From an uncultured Chlorobiales bacterium (GTDB lineage: Bacteria > Bacteroidota > Chlorobiia > Chlorobiales > Thermochlorobacteraceae), in the NCBI GenBank assembly GCA_937959145.1, contig CALGMC010000073.1:1-12865 (forward strand): a stretch of 12,865 nt of DNA, in the 5' to 3' direction. Below are positions 1 through 5,750 of the stretch, in pieces. Position numbers and translations under genes: made by a program. Positions within the stretch are counted from its first letter, which is position 1. Every line of letters begins with the position of its first letter. A model generated the notes under the pieces. It made no database searches and was not told where the DNA came from. It was given only the letters and a program-made list of their open reading frames with translations.

Positions 1-1186
1 AAAAATGAAGCTTAATGAGTTTCGGCGAATGCCATTCCCAGTTCGTAATGCGCGGCATGATGTAATAAACTGCTCCAAAGAGCATCATAGTGAAAAACGA
101 ATAAACGCCCGCATGCGCGTGTGCAATCACGTAATGCGTAAAGTGAATGACCTCGTTGAACGAGCGAACTGCTTGCAAACTGCCTTGAATTGAAACAAAT
201 GTGTAACTCATTGCGGCGAAGACGACAAAACGAAGTGTCGGCGAATACTTCACGGCTTCAAACGAACCGATAATCGTCATGTGTTGATTGACGGCAACGG
301 TTACGACGGGGATAATCATCATCACGCTGGCGGCGATGGAAATCGTAACGAACCAAGTCGGCACGGGTCCGCCAATCAAATGGTGAAATCCGTTCCAGTT
401 GTAGAAGAGAAGCAAACTCCAAAAGCCTAACACCGAAAGCGGGTAACTGTAAATCGGACGACCAGTTACCTTTGGAATCAAGTAATATGCCATTGCTAAG
501 CCCATCGGGGTGAACCACAAGCCGAGCGCGTTGTGTGCATACCACCAGTTCATTCCTGCCTGAACCGTGCCGTCAAAAATCGGCAAACTTGAAACGATGC
601 CGAGAAGTGGAAAGCAAATGAACGCCGCAATCAGATACCACGCGGAAATGTAAAGGTGAGGCGTTTTTCGTGTGTGAAGCATCGCTAATGCCGCTTCGCC
701 CGCAAGCAGAATAACAAGCACAATCGGCACAATCGTGTAAATCGGAAGTTCGAGCCACTCCAAGCCACGCGAGTGCCCCATCAAAATTTCAATTCCGCCA
801 ATTAGCAAACAGATATTCCAAACAAGCAACCCAACGAAAATCCAAGGACGCACAGGAATGGTTGTTTTCAAGACACGGGATAAAATCCATAGCGAAACGC
901 CCACGCCGACTTGCGACGCCCACCCGTAAGCCATCCAGTTGAGATGAAGTGGACGAACACGTCCGAATGAAAGCCACGCGCTTTCGCCGAGCCAATCGGG
1001 AATGTGCAGTTTGAACGAGGCAATCGTGCCTAAAATCGAGCCAAGCAAAAGCCACGCCGAGCCAGAAAGAATAAAGGCAACAACGATAAACGAAGAACGC
1101 TTGTCTAACTTCGCATCGAGCTCGAGTGAATCGTCGCTATGAGTAACTGCGGCAGCTTGCACAGATGTGGTGTTTGAAGGGTTCAT
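1..1186 (-). CDS. ccoN: cbb3-type cytochrome c oxidase subunit I (CcoN-like), 3' end outside the window
   Basis: Catalytic heme-copper subunit that reduces O2 to water in the inner membrane. The frame opens at ATG 1186 (MNPSNTTSVQ) and stays open for 395 codons to the window edge, so the C-terminus (probably 80 or more residues) is missing. Visible landmarks: a TM2 heme b ligand His81 in GRVRPLHLNW; His218 in WWYAHNALG and the pair His268-His269 in NGFHHL as CuB ligands; Tyr262 six residues before that pair, where cbb3 enzymes carry the cross-linked Tyr; His356 and His358 in IAHAHAG as the heme b3 and heme b ligands. The 50-residue spacing from His218 to His268 fits CcoN. About ten hydrophobic segments are seen. 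It lacks the Glu-rich signature of NorB nitric oxide reductases. Gln334 sits where classical CcoN has the Glu of 'FEGP', which suggests a divergent clade. It begins 15 bases after ccoS. Family assignment is firm; the exact subclade is inferred. Confidence 0.93.
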   Translation of the reverse strand, partial: MNPSNTTSVQAAAVTHSDDSLELDAKLDKRSSFIVVAFILSGSAWLLLGSILGTIASFKLHIPDWLGESAWLSFGRVRPLHLNWMAYGWASQVGVGVSLWILSRVLKTTIPVRPWIFVGLLVWNICLLIGGIEILMGHSRGLEWLELPIYTIVPIVLVILLAGEAALAMLHTRKTPHLYISAWYLIAAFICFPLLGIVSSLPIFDGTVQAGMNWWYAHNALGLWFTPMGLAMAYYLIPKVTGRPIYSYPLSVLGFWSLLLFYNWNGFHHLIGGPVPTWFVTISIAASVMMIIPVVTVAVNQHMTIIGSFEAVKYSPTLRFVVFAAMSYTFVSIQGSLQAVRSFNEVIHFTHYVIAHAHAGVYSFFTMMLFGAVYYIMPRITNWEWHSPKLIKLHF

Positions 1187-1201
1187 ACTCAAAGTCAAGT
1201 T

Positions 1202-1384
1202 TTATTTTTGGGAATCCTTAAAAAGTTGGTCGGTTGGCTGACCAACAGGTTCGTCATCATCAAACGGAATAAAAGCATCTTTTTGAAGGGATTCAAAATG
1301 CTTGGTCTTGAAGGCGCGATAAAGAAAAATGAGGGCGACGCCTACAATCAGCATGGAGGAGAGGAGAAGAACGGCATGACCCAT
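1202..1384 (-). CDS. ccoS: cbb3-type cytochrome oxidase assembly protein CcoS
   Basis: A 60-residue protein with one N-terminal membrane helix (about residues 3-24), followed by RAFKTKHFESLQKDAFIPFD and an acidic DDDEP. This is the CcoS layout: one helix, then a 'gQFddle..a.rIPlDDD'-like segment. In the known family CcoS is needed for cofactor insertion (heme b and copper) into the cbb3 catalytic subunit. The ATG at 1384 (MGHAVLLL) is chosen because it puts the helix at the N-terminus as in the family. An upstream in-frame start near 1453 would add 23 residues of leader and lie on the U-tract of the preceding terminator. Stop TAA at 1202-1204, with ccoN starting 15 bases later, so the two are almost surely co-transcribed. 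Identity rests on length, layout and neighbour, since the sequence itself is short. Confidence 0.85.
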   Translation of the reverse strand: MGHAVLLLSSMLIVGVALIFLYRAFKTKHFESLQKDAFIPFDDDEPVGQPTDQLFKDSQK

Positions 1385-1453
1385 AGTACTACTGGTTAAA
1401 TTCAAAACACTACAAAAGTGCAACGCTTTAACGGGAATTGCAAGCCCTTTCAC

Positions 1454-1482
1454 AAAAAATAAAGGGCGGATTGCGCCGCCCT
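1454..1482 (-). terminator. Rho-independent terminator of the amylase gene
   Basis: On the minus strand a perfect 7-bp GC-rich stem (AGGGCGG with CCGCCCT, loop CGCAAT) spans 1482-1463 and is followed at once by TTATTTTTT. It starts 20 bases after the amylase stop codon. It separates the amylase transcript from the ccoS-ccoN operon, so the oxidase promoter should lie in the roughly 70 bases between here and ccoS. Confidence 0.88.
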
Positions 1483-1502
1483 AAATTACATTTTTAGCAC
1501 GA

Positions 1503-4223
1503 CTACTTTGTCAGCAACATCTTTTTGGTTTCAACAAATGATTGTCCATTCGCGCCGCTGGCTTGCAAGCGATAGAAGTAAACGCCGCTCGATAAGTTGT
1601 AAAGTGAAGTGTTCAAGGTGTAGTGATGTGTGCCTGCGGATTGCTTCGCATCGACAAGCGTTGCGACTGTTCTGCCAAGCACATCAAAAAGCGTAAGTGT
1701 AACGGCACTTGTCGATGGCAAGGTGTAAGTAACAACAGTTGTTGGATTGAACGGATTTGGATAGTTCTGCGAGAGCGAAAACGATTTTGGTTTTGAAGGC
1801 TCATCAACAGAGAGCGGAGAACTATCTGACCAAGTTTGCGTTGTGCCGTCGAACCATCCGTCGCGTGTTCTCAAAAAGCCGGGTTGCATTGCGGCAGGAA
1901 TTTGATTTGAGCCGTTATCGCGGAAAATGACGCGCACGCTATTGACCCCCGAAATTGTGTGCCTGAACCAACCGCTTCCGTGAGCGGTCATGGTTGGCGA
2001 TGTGTCCCACGTGGGTTCAGGAACGCTGGGAGAGGTTTCGTAGAAATAGAGGCGCGGCGTGCCGCTCCAACTTGTTGGCGGTTTGAAATAAGTGGTGATG
2101 CTGTTCCCGCCACCCGTGCCGCCCGTTACGCTCACTTGATAGTCGGCACTGTTATTATTATCCCAAAGTCCTTGACCGTTATTGAAAACGCAAACGAAGC
2201 GTTGTTGTGCATTGGAAGGAACGGTAACGGTAACGCGCCAAGTCGAGTCGTTCAGTCGCACCATTGGCGTGGTGGTGATGTTCTGCCAATTATCAATGCC
2301 CCAGTAGAGGTTGACTTGTGGTTGAGAACTCAAAAAGCCTTGATACGTAACGGTCAGCGGAGCACCTGCTTGTGCAGGATTGGGGTTAAAGGTAACAATG
2401 CTTGCGCCGCCACCCGTGCCGCTTCCCGGATTGGCAGAAGTCTGAAAATACCCTGCCCCCAGCGCGCCGATAAGACCCGGTCCGTTCAAGACGTAAATAC
2501 CCGCCGAACTTGGCGCGACTGTGAACGACAATGTGCCGTTGGTTACGGTAACTTCTGCGCCTGTTACGGCATCGCGATAAATGCCATTCGTTACGCCTGT
2601 AAAGTTGAAGGTTGCGTTGCCATCTTTCGCCAGACCAACAACGGCTTCGCTTGTGCCAAAGCGGCGAATGTAGCCCACGCCGTTTGGACCAGCATTTCCG
2701 CCCCATTGCCATGAGCCTTTTTGCAAAGCAGGCACGGCACGACGAATCGCATTCAATTTTTTAATGTGCTGATAAACAGGGTGAGACGGTGCTTGATGCA
2801 TGACATCGCCGTAGTAGGCGCGCCCTGTGTTATCAATCGAGCGTTCAATATCGCTCGCGCTGTGAATGTCGGTGTATGCCCCGCGTTTGAACTGCATTTC
2901 CGTTCCGTAATACACCGAAGGAATGCCGCGCCAAGTGAACATAAAGTTCATACAAGCGGCAAGGTTTTGCGGCGTGTTTCCGAATCGTCGATTCCAATCG
3001 TTGTTCGGTCCGAAGTCGTGATTGTCTAAGAAGGTTATGAGTTCAGAAGGATTGGCGTAAAGGTGGTCGTAGCGTGCCGCCGCAGTTACGCCTGAAATGG
3101 ATTCACCACGTTCAAAAAGATGGAAGGTTGCCATTGCATAAAAATCAATGACCGACATGCCCGACGGCGGCGAGGCTCCAACCGCGCCACGCCAAGTATA
3201 CCAATGCGGATTGATTTCTTGAACTTGATGCAACTCGTGTCGCTTCTGCGCGACTTCGCCGAAAATGAACAAATTCGGATTGCGGGCTTTGAATTGGTCA
3301 ATGAAGTAAATCACACTGCCTTTGCTCATGTGTTTGACGGCGTCGAGGCGCATGGCATCAATGCCCATGTCGATGAAGCGATTGTAAGCATTGACGAGAT
3401 ACTGCCGCACCGTGTCGCTTTCGGTGTTGAGGTCGGGGGTGTCGCCTGCAAGCGCGCGATAGTAGAGATTGACCGTATCGTCGTAGCCTTGTGCAAAGCC
3501 GTTGCCGGAATGGTGATACCAATTCGGGTCGCTGGTATCGACGTAATTTTCTTTGCTCGGAAAATTAAATGCGGCAAGGTTTTGATTGAACGGCGGTGGC
3601 ATCGGGGCGAGGTTGGCACGCGACCAAATTTTGTTGTCGTCGGGGTTTGCTGTCATGCCGTCGTATTGCCAATTCGGGTTGGGCTGAAGCGGATTGCCGA
3701 AACGGTCTTGCCCCCAAGGTTTGGTCGGGTCGGTGTTGTATTTGATTTCGGCGCGATGCTTAATTCCGAAGCGTCCTGCGTGGTTGAGCACCACATCTAA
3801 AATCACTTTAATGCCTTTGGCGTGCGCCGAGTCAATCAAGGTTTGGAAGGTGTAGCCCGGCGATTCCAAGCGCGGGTCGACTCTGTTAAAGTCCCACGCA
3901 TGATAGCCGTGATAGTCGAGCGGACTGCGGTTTTGAACAATGGGCGTAATCCAAATGGCGGTGAAGCCTAAATCTTTGATGTAATCCAATTTCTGAATCA
4001 AGCCTTTGAAGTCGCCGCGCCAAGTAACGTCGCGCGGGTCGGTAATTTGCGGTCGTGGGTAGGAGCACCATTCGGTCGGGCGATTGTTGGTTGAGTCGCC
4101 ATCGTTGAAGCGGGCGGTGAGCAGGAAGTAAATCGTTTCTTCACGAAAATCAACTTGGGCGAAAATAGGAGTGGCAAAAGAGAAAAACAGAGCAAACAGC
4201 AGTGGCTTTTGAGTAGAGCGCAT
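1503..4223 (-). CDS. Secreted multidomain GH13 alpha-amylase with two starch-binding modules and a T9SS-type sorting tail
   Basis: A 906-residue extracellular enzyme that hydrolyses alpha-1,4 glucan bonds in starch-like polymers. Domains: signal peptide 1-22 (cleavage after IFA); GH13 barrel about 25-500 with region I DVVLNH (143-148), region II GIDAMRLDAVKH holding nucleophile Asp294, region III FGEV with acid/base Glu323, and region IV LDNHD with Asp403; a beta domain to about 580; a Gly-rich linker; a CBM25-like module about 608-699; a second Gly-rich linker; a CBM26-like module about 708-798; and a C-terminal sorting domain from about 815 with NYPNPFNPTT, a FDVLGR segment, SSGVYFYRL and the final TKKMLLTK. 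All four GH13 motifs and the three catalytic acids are intact. The tail predicts export by type IX secretion in FCB bacteria. Start ATG 4223 leads directly into the signal peptide. It stands alone: 151 bases after the HIT gene, with its own terminator. Exact specificity (alpha-amylase, neopullulanase or maltogenic) cannot be told by eye. Confidence 0.95.
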   Translation of the reverse strand: MRSTQKPLLFALFFSFATPIFAQVDFREETIYFLLTARFNDGDSTNNRPTEWCSYPRPQITDPRDVTWRGDFKGLIQKLDYIKDLGFTAIWITPIVQNRSPLDYHGYHAWDFNRVDPRLESPGYTFQTLIDSAHAKGIKVILDVVLNHAGRFGIKHRAEIKYNTDPTKPWGQDRFGNPLQPNPNWQYDGMTANPDDNKIWSRANLAPMPPPFNQNLAAFNFPSKENYVDTSDPNWYHHSGNGFAQGYDDTVNLYYRALAGDTPDLNTESDTVRQYLVNAYNRFIDMGIDAMRLDAVKHMSKGSVIYFIDQFKARNPNLFIFGEVAQKRHELHQVQEINPHWYTWRGAVGASPPSGMSVIDFYAMATFHLFERGESISGVTAAARYDHLYANPSELITFLDNHDFGPNNDWNRRFGNTPQNLAACMNFMFTWRGIPSVYYGTEMQFKRGAYTDIHSASDIERSIDNTGRAYYGDVMHQAPSHPVYQHIKKLNAIRRAVPALQKGSWQWGGNAGPNGVGYIRRFGTSEAVVGLAKDGNATFNFTGVTNGIYRDAVTGAEVTVTNGTLSFTVAPSSAGIYVLNGPGLIGALGAGYFQTSANPGSGTGGGASIVTFNPNPAQAGAPLTVTYQGFLSSQPQVNLYWGIDNWQNITTTPMVRLNDSTWRVTVTVPSNAQQRFVCVFNNGQGLWDNNNSADYQVSVTGGTGGGNSITTYFKPPTSWSGTPRLYFYETSPSVPEPTWDTSPTMTAHGSGWFRHTISGVNSVRVIFRDNGSNQIPAAMQPGFLRTRDGWFDGTTQTWSDSSPLSVDEPSKPKSFSLSQNYPNPFNPTTVVTYTLPSTSAVTLTLFDVLGRTVATLVDAKQSAGTHHYTLNTSLYNLSSGVYFYRLQASGANGQSFVETKKMLLTK
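2107..2122 (-). repeat. 16-bp direct repeat, copy B (linker after the CBM25-like module)
   Basis: The plus-strand 16-mer ccgccacccgtgccgc here is identical to 2407-2422. It encodes Gly-Thr-Gly-Gly-Gly (residues 702-706) in the linker between the two starch-binding modules of the amylase. Confidence 0.9.
2407..2422 (-). repeat. 16-bp direct repeat, copy A (linker before the CBM25-like module)
   Basis: Identical 16-mer to 2107-2122, exactly 300 bases away and in the same frame. It encodes Gly-Thr-Gly-Gly-Gly (residues 602-606) in the linker between the catalytic part and the first starch-binding module. Confidence 0.9.
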
Positions 4224-4237
4224 AGAACTTCGGAATT

Positions 4238-4258
4238 AGGATTGAAAAACTTAATCCT
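4238..4258 (-). promoter_or_regulatory. Small inverted repeat in the amylase leader
   Basis: A 6-bp perfect inverted repeat (AGGATT / AATCCT) around a 9-base loop lies 14 bases upstream of the amylase ATG and 1 base downstream of a TAACTTTG element. It could be an operator near the transcription start or a weak leader hairpin. The stem is AT-rich and has no U-tract on the minus strand, so it is not a terminator. Function is inferred. Confidence 0.3.
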
Positions 4259-4259
4259 G

Positions 4260-4267
4260 CAAAGTTA
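4260..4267 (-). promoter_or_regulatory. Candidate Bacteroidetes-type -7 promoter element for the amylase
   Basis: The minus strand reads TAACTTTG, a full match to the TAnnTTTG -7 element of Bacteroidetes primary sigma factors, 36 bases before the amylase ATG. No convincing TTTG -33 element is seen at the expected spacing, so this is a weak call. Confidence 0.35.
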
Positions 4268-4374
4268 GAAAATGGCAAGCTCAACTACCTTATGAATACA
4301 ATGAAAATTGATTGAAACGATTAAGTGAGAGAAAAGCGAAGTTGATTAACGGGAAGAATTGATTTGATGATGAT

Positions 4375-4875
4375 TTAAGTGAGTTCTGCAAATGCGCGTT
4401 TGAGGTTGTGATAAAGTTCTTGCATATCGTTGCTGATAACTTTTGTTTCAGCAATAAGCGGCATGAAGTTCGTGTCGCCGTTCCAGCGCGGAACAATATG
4501 GAAGTGCAAGTGCGAGTCGACGCTTCCGCCAGCGGCGGCACCAATGTTTGCGCCGATGTTGAACCCGTGTGGATTGCAAACCATTTTCAGTGCGCGCATG
4601 GAGAGGTCGATAAGATTCATGGCTTCAAGTTTGGTTTCGTCGTCAAGGTCGGAAAGATTCGGCGTAACTTGATATGGAATCACCATCAAGTGACCGGCAT
4701 TGTAGGGATAAAGGTTCATAATCACGAAACACTTTTTGCCACGATAAACCACGAGCCGCTCTTCATCTTCCTCGGGCGGAAGGTCGGCGAAGATTGAGCC
4801 TTTTTCATTTTTAGGCGCAGGCTCTTTGAACGATGCGATATATTTTGAACGCCAGGGCGAAAACATCTTATCCAT
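4375..4875 (-). CDS. HIT-family nucleotide hydrolase/phosphorylase-like protein
   Basis: A 166-residue cytosolic protein of the histidine-triad superfamily, close in layout to Ap4A phosphorylase/hydrolase-like HIT proteins that open with a 'PWR..YI' segment. Seen: MFSPWRSKYI at the start, FVIMNLYPYNAGHLMVIPY in the middle, and HLHFHIVPRWNGDTNFMP holding the triad His122-x-His124-x-His126. The usual zinc-ligand pair of the 'GCIFC' segment is replaced by GSIFADLP, so structural zinc is probably absent. The start is set at ATG 4875 (MDKMFSPW): the longer frame to 4944 runs back into the upstream gene and adds residues unlike the family. It begins 17 bases after the stop of the nuclease-like gene, so the two are probably co-transcribed. 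Likely substrates are dinucleoside polyphosphates or other nucleoside phosphates; the natural one is not known from sequence. Confidence 0.9.
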   Translation of the reverse strand: MDKMFSPWRSKYIASFKEPAPKNEKGSIFADLPPEEDEERLVVYRGKKCFVIMNLYPYNAGHLMVIPYQVTPNLSDLDDETKLEAMNLIDLSMRALKMVCNPHGFNIGANIGAAAGGSVDSHLHFHIVPRWNGDTNFMPLIAETKVISNDMQELYHNLKRAFAELT

Positions 4876-4892
4876 AAGAAAACTTGCTGGAA

Positions 4893-5627
4893 TTAGAATT
4901 GCGACAAAAGTTCCTTTGCGTTGAGAATATCCATATACTCCCACTCACGATAAGCCATAACAAAGACACGACGGTTTGTGGCGGCTTGCACGAAATCGTC
5001 TGGAACAGAAATCGAGGCAAAAATTGGCACCAAGGTTAGCGACGCATACTCGGGAAATAACTGACGAAAGATGTTGATTTTTCTATCGACGAAGTCGCTC
5101 AAATAGTCAAAACGCGGCGACGATTTGACTTCAATCAAAAAGATTTGCTTCTCCGAATAGGCAACAACATCAAATTCTTCTCGCAAATTCTCTTTTCGGC
5201 GAACCACGCGCATGCTCAGGTGTTGAAGCGTAACGCCAAAAACAGATTCAATCACAGGGCGAGAAGCGGGAAATATAAGGTCCTCAACAATCGTTCCGAG
5301 TTTATTGGCAAGCGCGCCCCACTGCTTGTTGTTTTCTTTGATGTTGAGTTCAACACGGTCTTTGAACGCATTCATTTCGTCTTTGAAGGCACGCATTTCA
5401 TCTTTGAAGTCTTGCATTTCATCTTTGAAGTCTTGCATTTCATCTTTGAAGGCGCGCATTTCGTCTTTGAGAGCCTGCGTGTCGCGTTGGATTGCCTCTC
5501 TGAACGCAAGCATTTCCTCTCTGAATTGTTTGGATTCAGCTTCGAAGCGGCGTTGAGCCAGCGTGTTTTGCGTGATATACTCGCTTAAAATCGTTTCAAG
5601 GTCGGAAATGCGTTGCTTCGTATCCAT
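4893..5627 (-). CDS. Coiled-coil PD-(D/E)XK nuclease-like protein (DUF3782-type)
   Basis: A 244-residue protein of uncertain role. Residues 5-100 form a long charged helix with exact heptads of the type FKDEMxx (about residues 52-93), as expected for a parallel coiled coil. Residues 105-235 look like a restriction-endonuclease fold: Glu115 in GTIVEDLIFP, Asp153 in EEFDVVAY, and Glu166-Val-Lys168 in FLIEVKSS, which together make the PD-(D/E)XK metal site. Coiled coil plus this core matches the DUF3782-type family, which is common and often multicopy in Chlorobi, cyanobacteria and archaea (recalled, not searched). It has no signal peptide or membrane helix. ATG 5627 is the only sensible start. 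It is followed closely by the HIT gene and preceded by a 123-base gap, so it probably opens a two-gene transcript. DNA cleavage is inferred from the active-site residues only; no partner methylase or toxin-antitoxin partner is nearby. Confidence 0.8.
   Translation of the reverse strand: MDTKQRISDLETILSEYITQNTLAQRRFEAESKQFREEMLAFREAIQRDTQALKDEMRAFKDEMQDFKDEMQDFKDEMRAFKDEMNAFKDRVELNIKENNKQWGALANKLGTIVEDLIFPASRPVIESVFGVTLQHLSMRVVRRKENLREEFDVVAYSEKQIFLIEVKSSPRFDYLSDFVDRKINIFRQLFPEYASLTLVPIFASISVPDDFVQAATNRRVFVMAYREWEYMDILNAKELLSQF
5360..5485 (-). repeat. Six tandem 21-bp units inside the coiled-coil gene
   Basis: Six consecutive 21-base units start at 5360, 5381, 5402, 5423, 5444 and 5465. The units at 5402 and 5423 are identical, and the outermost unit (5465) is the most diverged. 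Each unit encodes one seven-residue coiled-coil heptad (FKDEMxx), so gain or loss of a unit keeps the frame and the heptad register. Confidence 0.92.
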
Positions 5628-5660
5628 AAAAAGCGTTCAATTAAAAGGTATTCAAGTCTA

Positions 5661-5749
5661 ATTGGTTTGGCGACGAAGATTGATCATAAATGTGCGCAAT
5701 AAAAATGTGCGCGACAATTTTCGTTTGAAGATAGCCAATTCAAACCAAT
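5661..5749. repeat. Separated inverted repeat flanking the bshA-nuclease intergenic gap
   Basis: ATTGGTTTG at 5661-5669 and its reverse complement CAAACCAAT at 5741-5749 bracket 71 bases of the 123-base gap. The arms are 9 bp and perfect. The loop is long, so this is a weak structure that may be chance or paired operator half-sites. Confidence 0.3.
5688..5712. promoter_or_regulatory. Direct repeat of AAATGTGCGC upstream of the nuclease-like gene
   Basis: The 10-mer aaatgtgcgc occurs at 5688-5697 and again at 5703-5712, a 15-base period, inside the intergenic gap. A TATGAT hexamer (minus strand, 5688-5683) adjoins it. Such twin sites before a promoter-like hexamer could bind a regulator of the nuclease-HIT pair; this is inference only. 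Confidence 0.25.
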
Positions 5750-5750
5750 G

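Noticed and set aside
5..193. Short plus-strand open frame at the window start
   Set aside because: It is antisense to the copper and heme region of ccoN and ends without any supporting feature.
258..1055. Three minus-strand open frames of 61-95 codons (258-545, 573-758, 789-1055)
   Set aside because: They are out-of-frame shadows of ccoN, whose continuous frame from 1186 carries all oxidase ligands.
1385..1453. A sigma-70-like pair (TTGCAC, 17 bases, TTTAAC on the minus strand) before ccoS
   Set aside because: Only 3 and 4 of 6 positions match consensus; a promoter must be near, but this pair is too weak to call.
1959..2714. 251-codon plus-strand open frame opposite the amylase
   Set aside because: It is antisense to the starch-binding modules, rich in Arg, Cys and Ala as expected for a shadow, and has no recognisable domain.
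3120..3800. 226-codon plus-strand open frame opposite the GH13 catalytic domain
   Set aside because: It is antisense to the intact catalytic motifs; its composition is explained by the codons on the other strand.
4375..4944. Long version of the HIT protein starting at 4944
   Set aside because: The extra 23 residues overlap the end of the upstream gene and do not resemble the family; ATG 4875 gives the usual N-terminus.
5360..5485. Possible CRISPR array
   Set aside because: The units are directly adjacent with no unique spacers and lie in frame inside a protein-coding gene.
5145..5588. Plus-strand frame with repeated HFIFEV units
   Set aside because: The repeats are the 21-bp units of the coiled-coil gene read on the wrong strand.
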